Shown here piece by piece: positions 35,301-47,429 of a DNA stretch of 64,000 nucleotides. The notes beneath the pieces were generated by a model. That model was given only the letters and a program-made list of their open reading frames with translations, searched no databases and was not told where the DNA came from. How positions within the stretch are numbered: position 1 is the stretch's first letter; each line of letters starts with the position of its first letter. A program made the translations under genes and the position numbers. The DNA is from Fistularia commersonii (Eukaryota > Chordata > Actinopteri > Syngnathiformes > Fistulariidae), in contig JBBMNZ010000035.1 of the NCBI GenBank assembly GCA_037954325.1, positions 8,517,001 to 8,581,000 of the forward strand. The letters run 5' to 3'.

Positions 35301-38300
35301 AGCAAACACGGACCTCCATGTTTATCAGTTTATATCAACAGATGCAGGTCATTTGCAAGTGATGTGTCGACACATGAGGGACTTGTTTACTTGGAATCCA
35401 TGATGAAATTATCGCTTTGTGAAATGACTATTCAATTCTAAATTTGGGAAACCTTTCCAAGAAGTTGTTTTTATACGCGTCTCAGAAGCCACATTCTTTA
35501 GTCAAACATTTGTGTATATCAATCGGATCAATAATTCCAGCTGACCAGTTTGATAGTCGTCCCTTAAGTTCTGATAATGAAGTTGATTGGTTGTGGAATG
35601 TTTTACCATCATTCATATTCATAATTAATCTTCCCAGCTGCACTAGATTGAGCTATGTGCAACAAACAGATAGGGTTTCTGTTGACAAGTGGACATCAAC
35701 AAATGCCCAGTATCCAAATTCTTGCTGTAGATTTCCAGAATTGACAGTAGAGCATTCTTATCAATATAACAGTATTACAGTTCTCTTGTGGCGATGTCAA
35801 ATTAGATATCGATCCAGATAATCTGTCAGTAATTATTAAACGGGGAAAGGTAAGTGTCTTGAATGGGCCTTGATGACTCAAAACCTGATACACAAGCCAC
35901 ATTCTCAGGTTTCACAAGTGGATAGTTATTTAGCTTCCTCTAATCCCTCTTAATAAATTGACCCTGACACAACGGCTGACATGTGGGCCCCAAAGTAAAG
36001 AAACTTCCTGGCGTACAGGGTTGATCTTAATAAACAGCTGGTGTCTTTTGCTTGTTTATCACAACAGGGGATTTGGTCTTGAGTTTTATGGGCTGTCAGA
36101 GGCTGCCAGTATTTCTACAGCCACATGTTGTCTCCCATCCTCACCCCCTGGTGTGTGCCAGTAAGGGCCGCTTGGCAGCGCCGCATCTATTCTTAACACT
36201 CAAAAGTCTGTCAGCCCGTTACTCTTTCATCAGCGTGGGGTTTCCAGGGGACTTTAAGTGGCTTGTCCGGTAGATTTGCTTGGTGTTCATGGGATGAGAC
36301 AGCAGGTGCCTTGATAATATTTGTGACTGAATGTTTCCATCTTTTCCTTTTTAGTTTGACGAGGGGCGCAATACCTTTGATGGGGAGGTTACCAAAGAGA
36401 AACTACTGTCTTTCGTTAAGGCCAACCAGCTGCCCCTGGTCATCGAGTTCACTGAGCAGGTAATAAGTGGATCTTTAGTGTCACTTGCCCTGTCCATATT
36501 GTGCACACAACAAAAATATGTATATCGATATGTCAATCTTGCATGTCTGTTTTATTTTCAGACCGCACCAAAAATCTTTGGGGGTGACATCAAATCCCAC
36601 ATCCTCATGTTTTTGCCCAAAACAGCTTCAGACTTCCAGGACAAAATGGATCAGTTCAAGAAAGCAGCAGATGGATTCAAGGGTCAGGTTAGTATGCGCT
36701 TAACTGTTTGTGGGTGTCATTAAATCTCTTTGCAAGTAAACATGACTTAACTGCAAGCCTATTTAAATCTTACACGTGCCTTTAAGAAAAGCTGTAGCTT
36801 TGGTGAGTTTGTACTCGTGGCAGCACCTGTCTGATCAAATATTGACTTTTTGTCTTCGTTCCAGATCCTGTTCATTTTCATCGACAGTGACGTGGATGAC
36901 AACCAGCGCATCCTGGAGTTCTTTGGCCTGAAGAAAGAAGAGTGCCCCGCCATCCGCCTGATCACCCTGGAGGACGAAATGACAAAGTACAAGCCAGAAA
37001 GTGACTCTATCACCGCAGAGAGCATTACTGCGTTCTGTACAAAGTTCGTGGAGGGCAAACTCAAAGTAAGACAACTAGTTTGTGTGAGCCTATGTGCTAA
37101 TGAGAAATGCTTTTTTCCATCATCATTGTTTTAGGGCCAAAAAGATGAAACACAATTCATAAGGCCATGTTTATCACTACATCTGCAAGAGATGTATCAC
37201 TTAATCAGCTTGGTCAGTGCTATGTCTACACTGAATCAAGATTCATTGATACACACCTTCTGACCCTTTCACTGATTTTCCTCCTGCAGCCACACCTCAT
37301 GAGCCAGGACATCCCAGAGGACTGGGACAAAACCCCTGTCAAGGTTTTGGTGGGCAAGAACTTCGAGGAGGTCGCCTTCGATCCCGCTAAAAACGTCTTT
37401 GTTGAATTCTGTAAGATCTTCCTCTTGACTTTTTTTTTCTTCCTTTTAAACCTATCATTATTTTGAACCAGTAGTCCTCAGCCAATATATTCTTAGGCCT
37501 CTTGGCAAAGCGGTTCACAGGTGTAATTTTCAAAGCAGTCACGCTCACTTGCTCACAAGTGATAGATCTGGCAAAGCCTCCAGCGCTAGTGTCTGAAACT
37601 TGAATCTTGCCCTTCCTTTCCTCTCTTTCTGCCAAGCCTTTTTCAGATTCCTAAGAGTTGATGCTAGAATCTCACTCATACCTTTTGCAGCCCTTCTTCC
37701 TGTTAATTAAACTGTTACCGGGCGACCGATGCTTTTAGGGTCTGTTTTTAAATATAGCTGCTGGATCATTTTATAGTGATCAGCATCCAAACTTGTTCTA
37801 TTACTGGGGGATTTTTTTTCTTTTGGCTCGTTGTTTAAAAACAGCTTATGGTTAGTCATGCAAGGCAGTGTATATGGCAATTTTCCCTGACAGGTGAGAG
37901 GGAGTTTCCAAGCCAGAAGGGTAGCAAGGCCACCAAGCTCCACGTGACATAAGCTATATCATAAGCGATCATCCAACTGTTGTTAGCATAAGATCAAAAG
38001 GAGTTTTATGATGAGGTTCAAATTTAGAAAAAATAATGGCTGTTGCAGAGTTTATTTCACTGTTAAACGTGTAACGTTAATGCTGCATAATATAATGGAC
38101 CGTTTTTTCCATAGACCTGTGGGTGATTATTCTTCTTTAGACGATCACCTGTCCCATTCTTATCAATTCAAAATCTTTGAGCCTTCCAGGAAAATCTTCG
38201 ACTCTTGTAATTGTCTTTATTACTCCGGACCAACATGTGTGTTGTCGTAGGCATTAATCTCGTTCTGTAGTAATTTAACACTGTTTGTCTTTGGTGTTCC

Positions 38301-41300
38301 AGATGCACCCTGGTGCGGCCACTGTAAACAGCTGACGCCTATCTGGGAAAAGCTGGGAGAGAAGTATAAGGACAGTGCTGACATCATTGTGGCAAAGATG
38401 GATTCCACAGCCAATGAGATTGAGGAAGTCAAAGTCCACAGCTTCCCTACACTTAAATTTTTCCCTGCAGGAGATGATCGCAAGGTATGCACGTATCACT
38501 AGTAATATGACTATTATGTGATATCAAAAGCCCCACTTTACCCTCTGGACAGAAAACCAAAAAGGTGTATTGAAAGGTCTGCAGTGATCTTCTGTACAAT
38601 CCTGTTGTCCTCTCGCCTTCATGCTACGGTTTCTGCCGTGTCTGTGAAGGTTCTCAGTCATCCAGGTCATGGGGAATTCTTGTGGAAATATTCTTGTCAT
38701 GGCAACTGGACTTGAATTTATGAGTGTGACTGCAAGTGTGCTCAGCAGGTCTAGGTTATGGTGGCTTGTAAATATAAGCGTTTATCAGGATAAACTCGGT
38801 CTAAGGGGGTTGTTTTGCTAACGGGGTGTTGTTTGTTAGGGACAAAAGAGCAACTTTTGTGGGATTACCTGGATTTGAATGTGAGAAGCTAAAGCTAAAC
38901 AAAGGAGTGAAACCTGTTGGATCACATTTAGTGAGGCTCATTTGGGAGTTCTGGTTGTGAATCTTTCCTGGTTGTTTGGAGGGCGCAGATGGGCCTGGTC
39001 TGCAAATCCGTCTTGGAATCGGTCCCAGTACAGCGTCATATGTCTGTGTCTGAGGCCCCCTCCGTTGTTCAGCGATGGTTTTTCTGTTTTGACAAATACA
39101 GCTTCTTTGACTCCTCTCAAACCATCTGCCTTCTCTGGCCACAATATGACCATTGCTGTCTTCAAAAGAATGGCCCTTGTCCTTCGGCTGTGGGTTGACT
39201 GTGGAGTCCTGTCCTGAAGTGGTGGCTCTCCCTTGTTGGGCCATCTGTTTGTGCGGAGGTTGCTAGGTCTCTCTGGTTTCTGTCTTCATGCCATACCTTG
39301 GTAGGTGTCAGTCATTGTGATCTGGGTAGTTTCTTGGATCTCAAATCATTACGATTGGTGCATCCAAAGTATAATTTGTGCGCCTTGATTTAGCAGCGTT
39401 GACGGAGTGCAGAAACCTGAGCTCCTCTCGAAACTTCTGCGCCATTATCTTGTTTTCTTTCTTCTACATTCCTGCTGGGTGACTTCATTAACTTATTTAT
39501 TAACGAGTTTTTTCGACCTGCACGTGCTTCACTCTCTTGGACTCCTTTATTGACTTTGCAATGTCAGTCAGTGGTATGTTTTTAGGGCCCCCCATATAGT
39601 AAGTCTTAAGGATTAGTATGTGACCCTGGTTAGATATAGCATGGAGAAGGTGAAGAGGGGTCTGAGAAAGGATGGAGCATTGTGACAGATTGCTATCTCT
39701 GCACTGAATGAGTCAAAATGATTGGTAGCTTTGTGCATGTCCTATGGTTCACCTTTTCATGTGCCATGCCACTTCAGATTCATCCCACTGGCTTCTTGCT
39801 GTAACCCTGCACACACCATGTCATCTGCACCATTTTCACACACGGCTCCAAAATGTATTGGCGACAGTTAAGGTGGCAGCGATACGCCCGCTCGTGTCGT
39901 GAAGCCCTTACTTGGGTTGGTGTTAAAATGCAAACTTGCACATTAATCAGAAATCAAATGTCCTCGACAGGTGATCGACTACAACGGTGAGAGAACATTG
40001 GAGGGCTTCACCAAGTTCCTGGAGAGTGGTGGCAAGGAAGGTGGTGCCCCTGCAGGGGATGATGAAGAGGATCTTGATGAAGATGTAAGAATATATTGGA
40101 AATTCATTGCCATTTTTTTAATAACCCTAGGGCTGCAGCCATCCTCAGAACCTTTACTTCTTGTACGCCACTTACCACCGCAACAGAACTGTGAATATAG
40201 TTCATGACATTGACATTTTCATCCACAGCTCATCCTACCTACTTTGGGAATTCCTAGTTTGTTCATATAGTTACCATCTGTCTTTTAACCAGAAGAAAGT
40301 AATTAATAAAGTTCTGAGACCAACTCCATAGAACAGTGATGAAATATCTCAGAGTTTCGGAATCTGCATTAATGGACAGAGCTAAAAGATAATGATATCA
40401 AACCTCAACAGGGAGGCAGCGATTTTGGGAAAAGACAAATGTAAAACTGAAACTGCAAACCTTTTCTCTATTCATCTCGAATCAAAGGGATCACTGTTTT
40501 GCACATGCACGATTGTCTAAGTTAACCCCCTTGTGACTTTACAGGGAACTGTGCTTCATGCCTGAAACATCCTAAAATAGATCGAACAGACGAGTGAGAA
40601 CTTTTCGGTTGTAACGTTAGAAGTGCCCCCCTTGTTTTCAGCGGGCGCATGACATAACTGACCTATGTTGTCAGCCAATTTGATTTTACAATTTTTTCAT
40701 CTTTCAAATTAGAATATTCCCAACTTCGTGTCAGAAATGTGCAGAGAATAGCTTGCATTGCACATACTTTATGCGAGCAAAAGTAAGCACTCTCAAAACC
40801 TTGCCTTTTCTTTATTATTTAGGCTTGGAATAAAGCATATGTGTGTTTGTGCGTGTGCATTACCACGCTTCTGTGCCCACGAGCTGTTTATGAGCATCTT
40901 TCACTCCACTTCTGTCACCACACCTTCTTCTCTGAAGTCTAATTCCAGCCTAGACGACTGCTGTCCGCTAATACCCTCAGCTGTTTGACACTGTTTACCG
41001 GGGTTTGCCTTGGGACCTCCGGAGCAGCACGTGCAGTGCTGCAGCTAACATTAGCTCTTTTCTGTGTCTGACTTAACTCATTCCTCCCCCCGCTCACCTG
41101 CTTTCAGACTAGACGTAAAGGAATGGCCACACCAAGCAATGATTTCATCTTGACTCAGAGCTGTGGCTGTGGTTACACATTGATTGAAGGATTTATTTAT
41201 TCAGTCCTCGTCAGAGCCTTGGGATCTGTAACTAGTATCTCTACATCCCAGCATTAAAACCTTACTCCACTCTTCTTCCGGCCAACTTACTTCATAAATC

Positions 41301-41412
41301 ACTAAGTTTGACCTGAATATCTTTCTTCTCACGTGGTATCCAGGATCTGGATGACATGGAGGACTCTGACGGTGAGGAAGGCGGCGGCGATGACGGACAC
41401 GATGAGTTGTAA
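29330..41412 (+). CDS. p4hb: Protein disulfide isomerase, prolyl 4-hydroxylase beta subunit, 11 exons
   Basis: ER oxidoreductase that makes and shuffles disulfide bonds; it is also the beta subunit of collagen prolyl 4-hydroxylase. Exons: 29330-29468, 31645-31851, 34076-34209, 34407-34544, 36355-36459, 36562-36687, 36865-37065, 37290-37410, 38303-38484, 39971-40084, 41344-41412; 1536 nt, 511 aa (human 508). Signal peptide at about 1-16. Thioredoxin domains a, b, b', a' follow. Both active sites are APWCGHCK (Cys51/Cys54 and Cys395/Cys398), each split by an intron after the first base of the Tyr codon before APWCGHC. The acidic tail ends in HDEL, the ER-retrieval signal (mammalian P4HB has KDEL). 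Sequence between, e.g. [18 protein letters not shown] and [17 protein letters not shown], is close to other vertebrates. All splice sites are GT-AG. Confidence 0.98.
29469..31644 (+). other. p4hb intron 1
   Basis: Two kilobases, CpG-richer at its 5' end. It contains an A run (about 30342-30362) and a tandem duplication at 30686-30869. The small open frames have no recognisable product. Confidence 0.7.
30686..30869. repeat. 92-bp tandem duplication
   Basis: Two adjacent copies (30686-30777 and 30778-30869) share 'aaataaagcaattaattc', 'tttgcatatgcaagg' and 'ttttcaagctaataaaaaa', with a few differences. Inside p4hb intron 1. Each copy holds the octamer-like ATTTGCATATGCAA, a short palindrome. 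Confidence 0.9.
31852..34075 (+). other. p4hb intron 2
   Basis: Non-coding, 2.2 kb. It includes the 48-bp tandem duplication at 32941-33035. No transposon or other gene recognised. Confidence 0.7.
32941..33035. repeat. 48-bp tandem duplication
   Basis: Two nearly identical copies in p4hb intron 2 (32941-32988 and 32989-33035), each with 'tagaaaaagattctttta' and 'gctgacaattcatcttcag'. The near identity suggests a recent event. Confidence 0.92.
34545..36354 (+). other. p4hb intron 4
   Basis: Non-coding, 1.8 kb. Open frames such as 35444-35821 lack codon bias or known motifs. Nothing else recognised. Confidence 0.65.
38630..39260 (-). mobile_element. Penelope-like element fragment (GIY-YIG part)
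   Basis: In p4hb intron 9. On the minus strand it reads [36 protein letters not shown] and WFER; in a shifted frame it continues [20 protein letters not shown] and GLRHRH. This ordered set (MAQH-RR..SSGQDSAV, GHSFEDS-V-IL-RE-RWFERGVKEAI-V--E-PSLNRGGGLRH) is the C-terminal endonuclease region of fish Penelope-like retroelements. A frameshift and a missing catalytic start show it is dead. The 'gttctcagtcatccagg' near 38650 is a common companion of these repeats. Confidence 0.65.
40085..41343 (+). other. p4hb intron 10
   Basis: Non-coding, 1.3 kb, between the exon encoding the start of the acidic tail and the last exon with HDEL. No transposon or other gene recognised. Confidence 0.7.
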
Positions 41413-42855
41413 AAGCTGGCAAAGAAGAGAAAAGGAGGGGAGACAAGTCCTGCCCCACCCCTTCCAGCCAGACACCATCACCCCCTTCACTTCCCGGTAG
41501 ACTTTCCCTGTCCCGTGAACATTAATACTCCCCAGTAACTGCCTCTCAGTCAGTTAGCCGGCCTTCAAGACAGCCTGCCAGTCAGTCAGCCCATCGGGGG
41601 CTGTCTGACCTCTTTGCCAGCCACATCTTCAACTTCCAATTTCTGGCGGGACTGGTCTTGTCCCACCTGGAGGGACCTCGTGGAACAGTACAACACCCAT
41701 ACGGGAGACCACGATGCCTTCAGCGCTCCACATTAGCTCGACACCTTCTCTATGTTTAACCAAATGTAAAAATGGCATTGAGACCCAGTTGTCAATTTTT
41801 TTATTTTTTTTTTTTTTCCTCCTCTGATTCTGCTCGCCTCCGCGTTTGGTCTTGAGCAGAGTCTGCGTCATCTATATAATGTAGGTGAATGGGGGTGGAG
41901 GGGCTGCCAACATTCTTCCCCCCTCTGGAAACCAGAACGGTTTTGTGTGGTTTGTTTTGAAAGGACTGATCTCAGGGGAAAAGGGGCCATCCTATAGATG
42001 TTGGTTTGTTTTTTTATTTTATTTTTTGGAAGTCTTCACTGAAGCCTCACAGAGCTAGTCCAGTGTAGTGTAACCCAACTCACCCTCCCCCTCCAACCCT
42101 ACCAATAGCTAAGACCAATTTCTTTCCTTCACTCGGTGGCGGCAGAGGTCAACTTAATTTGAGATTTCTCATTTCTGCATGGCTACTGACTATTTTTCTA
42201 ATTGAGGAAGAGAAGAAGAAAAAAAAAAGGAAACTTCCGGGGGGTAAAATTCTGTTTTATTTAATTGCTTTCAGTACTTTTTTTTAAAGTTTTGGACTTG
42301 TCATTTTTTTAATGTTATGCCATTGTGCCCAGCTATAGCCAGTTGGCCTCGTTGGGGCAGAGTTGGCCCTTGGACGCACTCAGGTCCGAGACGGTTTGTG
42401 GAGCCAGTTCTGATAGGTTGCACTGCATTCATGCCTAATCAGATTCATTGTGGTTATTAAAGCAGACAGATTTGGTTCACTTCAGGTTGGTTTAAGAGAA
42501 GGGTCTGTAAAATCTGAAGTGGGAGGGAACAGTTGCACAGCCCCATCCCTCTCCCATGTTGTACCTCCTGCATCCCTTGTAGCTCTACCAAAATTTGCCA
42601 CAGCGGCGTGCGTGCACTGAGTGATTGTGTAGAAATTGCAGTGTGTTTATGTTCTGGTCGCAGATGAATAGGGTAATGTGTGTTTGTGTTGTGTGGTTTG
42701 GCAGGCAGCAGTGGCTCGAGTAGAGGGGGGGGGGGGGCTGGGTTTGACAGCTGTGCATCTGAGAGGGAAAACTAACAAAGCATTCCATCATATCAAAATT
42801 GATGTGGAAAACGTGAAATGGTGGCCAATAAATAAAAAATTATAAAGACATTTGC
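41413..42855 (+). other. p4hb 3' untranslated region
   Basis: About 1.4 kb from the stop codon to two overlapping AATAAA signals at 42827-42836 (AATAAATAAA). It has T runs near 41798-41818 and 42008-42026 and a G run at about 42726-42737. The end is inferred from the poly(A) signals. Mammalian P4HB also has a long 3' UTR. Confidence 0.65.
42827..42836 (+). terminator. p4hb poly(A) signals (two overlapping AATAAA)
   Basis: AATAAATAAA gives two overlapping canonical hexamers, 1.4 kb after the p4hb stop codon and before clearly AT-rich intergenic DNA. Confidence 0.65.
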
Positions 42856-44580
42856 CTCAAGTTTTTTTTTCCTCAAAATGGATCCCTTAAGTGAATACGG
42901 GAGTATTCAATATTTCGAATATTTTATATAAAAAGGGAAAATGTTTTCCATGCTGACATTTTGGTATGCTTTCATAGCATATTTCAGCATGTTACAGCAG
43001 GTTCATAACAGAATAAATAGATTACAGCTCAGTTCCATTTCAGATGTCTCAGCCAACGCAACTGCACCGCAATTCCAACATTATAAAACCCAAAAACTCT
43101 TAGAGGTTAACTTCAACTGTATTCAACCTGCAGCAACAAGTTCAAAGCTGGTGCTGTGCTAAGATCATACTTGAAGAACAGATAACTTTAAAACATCCAA
43201 AGCAACTCTTTTCTTGGGTAACTCAATTTAATCAGCAAGTAATATATTAAGATAGGCTTCTTGAGTCATTCCTGTTTTGTTGGATCAAAACTTGAATTCT
43301 AAATTTTAAACCTGCAGTGTGTCCAGCATATTATTGTTTGACTTTCAACACAAGACTGTCAAATCTCAATGCTGAATTTTATTTTGAATAATACAAACTG
43401 TTATTCACCTTCCCCAGGTGCCCCCAGCCCTTTAATACAACACTCATTTCCACCTCAAGCACTACTCTGGGACTATGGTCATTTTAATTACTATTACTAA
43501 ATTCAGGGGTAATTGTTTCATCAAGTTTCAGTCGCTGAGTTCTCTACGTTTTGTTCTGAAGTATTAGAGGGTAATAAAATAAAAAGCTCACTTTGAAGCA
43601 CTCATAATTGACCTGGTATGTATTTTACAGATAAGCGTATTTAGGTATTCTCATTTTTCAGTTGAAAAAATTGAGAAACTATTCTGTAAATGACACATTG
43701 GATGTAGTCTGAGGCGGGTTGTGGTTCATAATGTAAATGTAAACGTCTGTTCCTTGGTTCCCATGCCAGTCATCTGGACAGAAATGTAGAGGAAGAGGAT
43801 ATTGGTGAGAGAAAAAAAGAAGTGCATTTCAGAAGGGACTTGTCTGATGCACATTGTAAAACACAACAGAGGGAGAGTTGGAAAATAGTGCAGAACCTCC
43901 CTGAACCCAGATGTGGATTGGTCTCCTATTTGGTAGAAAAATTTGTATTTTCTTTACTTTGTTAAAGACAAAAAAGGCTTGATTCTAAATATTCAACTTA
44001 ACACATAATATGGATTCTCCTGTGCAGCCAACTGAGCACATAACCCTGACTTCTGGGGACTGGCGCTGTTCAGCGGGCAGGTGTGCATCTGTTGCATCCC
44101 CACAGAATCTCTTCTTGGAACAAACATGAGTTAAATCACAGTGACCCACATTGACACTTTGCATTTAGCACCTTTTTTGTAATGAGCACTTTTTATGAAC
44201 AGCACCTTGTTAACGGAGTTCACGGCAGTTGTTGCAGCTAACTTTGTACGAGTTGGCACGGGGAGGCTGTGCACTCGGGTTTGGATAAGCTGCGGAATCC
44301 CAAAGCGTAGTCAAGTGGTAATTGAATAGAACTGTTGCTCAGTTGACCGTTCATTCACATGATGCCTCATGAGCTTTCAACCATCAGAAGCGGCTGGGGG
44401 TTCGGTATCACGTAGTTCATGTCAGCTATGACTCACTACGAGAAAAATAAATGTCAGAATGTCTCCAGTAAATAAGAGGCAGTTTGACTATTGAGTTTAA
44501 AAATGTAATAGTTAAGATACTTGTTTCAACTCTAATTGCATCCAATGATATACAGCAGCTGTCAACAGGTCATGTTCATG
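42856..44580. other. Intergenic between p4hb and ppp1r27
   Basis: Ordinary AT-rich sequence. No exon, RNA gene or transposon that I can support. Confidence 0.6.
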
Positions 44581-44583
44581 TCT

Positions 44584-44629
44584 GCGTGTGTGTGTGCGCG
44601 CATGCGCGCGTGCGTGCGTGCGTGTGTGT
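44584..44629. repeat. Alternating purine-pyrimidine tract, Z-DNA candidate
   Basis: Forty-six bases of strict purine-pyrimidine alternation, mostly GT and GC steps, with the palindromic centre GCGCGCATGCGCGC. GC/GT alternation of this length is a classic Z-DNA former. It lies about 285 bases before the ppp1r27 TATA box. Confidence 0.8.
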
Positions 44630-44910
44630 TTGTGACTGCAAGATGACACATACAATGATGGTGCAGCATCAGGAGCAGTTGGGGGTTCAGTGTCTGTCAT
44701 AGTTGGCAGCAGGAGCCTTCACCCCCTCCACCCCCAACACAAACACACACTCCCCTCCAGGTGTTGCTATCTTGAGCGGATTAGCATCTGGGTTAGGAGT
44801 GGGTCAAAACGGGCCAGTGGGAGGACCTGACCAAGGCACTACTCATCTTCCAAATCTTGTCACTGGGTGCTCGTGTGAGACGTTGCAGCCTAAAATAACC
44901 AGAGAGAGAG

Positions 44911-44917
44911 TATAAAG
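44911..44917 (+). promoter_or_regulatory. TATA box of ppp1r27 (candidate)
   Basis: TATAAAG lies 179 bases upstream of the ppp1r27 ATG. It would set transcription start near 44940 and a 5' UTR of about 150 bases. A tissue-restricted (striated muscle) gene with a TATA box is reasonable. The motif is seen; the use is inferred. Confidence 0.5.
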
Positions 44918-45089
44918 AGGTCTGCCGGGGAGGTCAAAGGAGTAGACCCACCACTGACACTGAGAGGAGGTGCTCGATCTTCCTGATAAAGAAAATCTTT
45001 GGCTGAATACCAAAGGAAATCCGACCGAATTACTGAAAGCGTGCCGCTGGATTTGCCTGCAAGTTCTTCTCCAAGTCGAACTGCTCAGG

Positions 45090-45885
45090 ATGAAGTACTA
45101 CCACTGCCCCGTGTCCCGGAGCTTGGGACTCAAGACTTACACCAGGGACTACGGCGACAAGACCGCAGCTCCTCTGAAGCCGGGCCGTAACGTGCACTTC
45201 CCCAATGACATCGTCTTCCAGGACTACGTGCGACAAGGGGAGCTGGAGAGGATCGGACGTTTTATCCGAGCCAGGCGGGTCAGCCTTGACACCATCTACC
45301 TCTCTGGTGAGATACGGCGCCGCGAAAGAGTCTCTTCCACGAGTGCTTTTTATGTAGCCAGAGCTCCAGCTTGCGCTTCTATCCTTAGCAGTTGCTCTTT
45401 CTGTGCAGGCATGGCTGCCATCCACGAGGCCGTCCTGTCTGGCAACCTGGAATGCGTTAAGCTTCTGGTCCAATACGGAGCTGACATCCACCAGAGAGAC
45501 GAGGAAGGGTGGACCCCGCTACACATGGCCTGCAGCGACGGCTTTCCTCACATTGCACGGTGAGCACCATCATGACCCCGACCCTAAGATTCAAAGAATG
45601 CAGCCGTGCTTTATTTCCAATATTTTCAAAAAGTGCAGCCTGTAGGAGGGGTGAAATTGAATGTTTAATGTAAGAATAAATGCAAGCTTTGGTTCCCCGG
45701 TACTTTTAAGACACAGAAAAAAAAAAAAAGGGTTTCACAACGACATTTGCATTTCTTTCAGCTACCTCCTCTCGCTCGGTGCCGACCCTGAGCTGGAGAA
45801 CGAGTGCGGGGAGAGGCCAGCGGACCTCATAGATGCCGAGAACAAGGAGCTGCTGGAACTCTTTAGCCTGGCTGTCAATGACTGA
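45090..45885 (+). CDS. ppp1r27: Protein phosphatase 1 regulatory subunit 27 (dysferlin-interacting), 3 exons
   Basis: Small ankyrin-repeat protein that binds and inhibits protein phosphatase 1; the mammalian form (toonin/DYSFIP1) is expressed mainly in muscle and interacts with dysferlin. Exons 45090-45306, 45409-45559, 45762-45885; 492 nt, 163 aa (human 154). The PP1-docking motif is RNVHF at residues 33-37, where human has SVRFPND and here the text is NVHFPND. Two ankyrin repeats follow at about 75-140: AAIHEAVLSGNLECVKLLVQ, GWTPLHMACSDG, and YLLSLGAD. The C-terminus, DLIDAENKELLELF, matches the family. The frame is open upstream of 45090 but has no ATG there, so I take the first ATG. Introns have GT-AG ends and phases 1 and 2. 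Confidence 0.95.
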
Positions 45886-46537
45886 GAGCGTCTGGCCTTA
45901 ACCGACAAAACAAAAACCCATCTGAGATCCGGTGACTGGTCGGTCCGCGGTTCTGCAGAGAAGGAGAGGAAAGCCCCGTGAGCTCAGCAAACCCGATTCT
46001 GTGACCGGCCTCGACTCCTGAGGTTCAGCTCGGTGGATATCTGGTCGAGGGAGACCCTCACAGAAGGGCGCCTCCGACCTGGAAGACTGGACTTCCACCT
46101 TGTACGTCTCCACCTGTTTTTTCTTCACTCTTTACTGGAGTGATTTCAAATGTATAATTCAATACGGAAGTTTTACTGCTGTTAGGCGCGTTGCCTAGAA
46201 TTAAGGCGCCTTCTGAAAATCTTATTACAAGATTTACATGAATCAGTTTGCTGTTGAACTAATTGGAGCCTAGGAGAATAACTCTTTCTGCTCAAGTTTG
46301 CAAAGCTTAACATGCTTGTTTTAAAAAATTGTTTGTGTGCTTAACAAACAAAACCTTTTTTTTCGCGGACTATCTCCAGGATTTTGTCAGTTGGTTTTTC
46401 TCATGACACATTGTATTTTTGAGTCTTTTGTTTTATAATGTTTTCTACATTTTTATATTAAAATCGTTTGCTAAAATAGTTTGCTATTTCATTCATTTCC
46501 TGGCAGAGCTTGAGGAACATGAGAGCGGACAATATCA

Positions 46538-46543
46538 AATAAA
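46538..46543 (+). terminator. ppp1r27 poly(A) signal candidate
   Basis: AATAAA 653 bases after the stop codon. Another AATAAA occurs near 46667. Either could end the transcript. Confidence 0.45.
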
Positions 46544-46699
46544 GGGTAAAGTGGTGTGACTTCTTTGTAATGTCCCACAAGTAATGACTTTAATATAAAG
46601 GAAGTGTTTTTCAAAACATAATGTCAGTGTGGGAAAATCCTTAAAAGGCGAAGAGGAAATGAACTGAATAAAATGTACAAAATAAGTTAGTTGTCTAAT

Positions 46700-47140
46700 C
46701 CTGTCTAGATTCCCCTTCTATAAACTCACTAAGTAGCTAAAATTCAAAACTACAGAGGTAAAATGACAGTGAATTTTCGGCAGCAAGTTATGAGTGAACA
46801 AACTGCAAATCGGTTTAAAGTCATGTTTGGGTTTTAAGCTCATCGCTGCCTCCATAGGGTCAAAAACAGGAGTGCGGCTGTAGTCGAGTATTAACGTTCA
46901 AAACAAAATTCAAATGTGCATTTTTTTCATTCATCTAGTTATTTCAAAATTTTCTCAGTTATTTTCTTGGATATTTTGGAAAAATAAAAATAAAAGTCTC
47001 CTTGTCACGTTAAAGAATGCATGCAGATGTTTGATGGATATCATGATATGACTGCAGTTGTAGTTGTATGTAGATAACAATATTAAAGTAATATTAAAGT
47101 ATTTTGTTGAAAGAAGCTCTTGCATTAAGAATAATTTATC
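46700..47140. other. Intergenic, no gene seen
   Basis: AT-rich sequence between the likely ppp1r27 3' end and the repeat block that starts near 47140. Nothing recognised. Confidence 0.55.
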
Positions 47141-47300
47141 CTTTATTATAACCCCCTGGGGAATCCCTGCAGTTAACTCATCGTGGATAAAGCATTAGCA
47201 GTAGGCTGCCAGGGGAGCAGTTAGGGGTTCAGTGTCTTGCTTAACAACACACTAGTAGGAGCCAGGAATCGAACCAGGAATGCTCTTATGCCGCCCCGGA
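47140..47300. repeat. Dispersed fish repeat fragment
   Basis: Has 'ataaccccctggggaatccctgcag', then 'gtaggctgccaggggagcag' and 'ttaggggttcagtgtcttgc', then 'aggaatcgaaccaggaatgc'. A shorter piece with 'agcagttgggggttcagtgtct' occurs at 44673-44695. The family is a common fish interspersed repeat, recognised from memory; the class is not certain. Confidence 0.5.
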
Positions 47301-47429
47301 TCAGGGAGCAGACCTGGGCAAAGTACAATATGTGGGTGAGATTTGGCCGGAAGACTGGCTTCTCCTGGCCTTCAGGGCTTCATCCTTTAAGGTTTACAGG
47401 ATTGCAGTTGTATGCAAAGTCTTACATCC

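Noticed and set aside
35444..35821. 125-residue frame in p4hb intron 4
   Set aside because: No motif, no splice context, and composition unlike the neighbouring exons.
44970..45089. N-terminal extension of ppp1r27
   Set aside because: The frame is open but has no ATG in it; it lies in the 5' UTR downstream of the TATA box. The family length fits the ATG at 45090.
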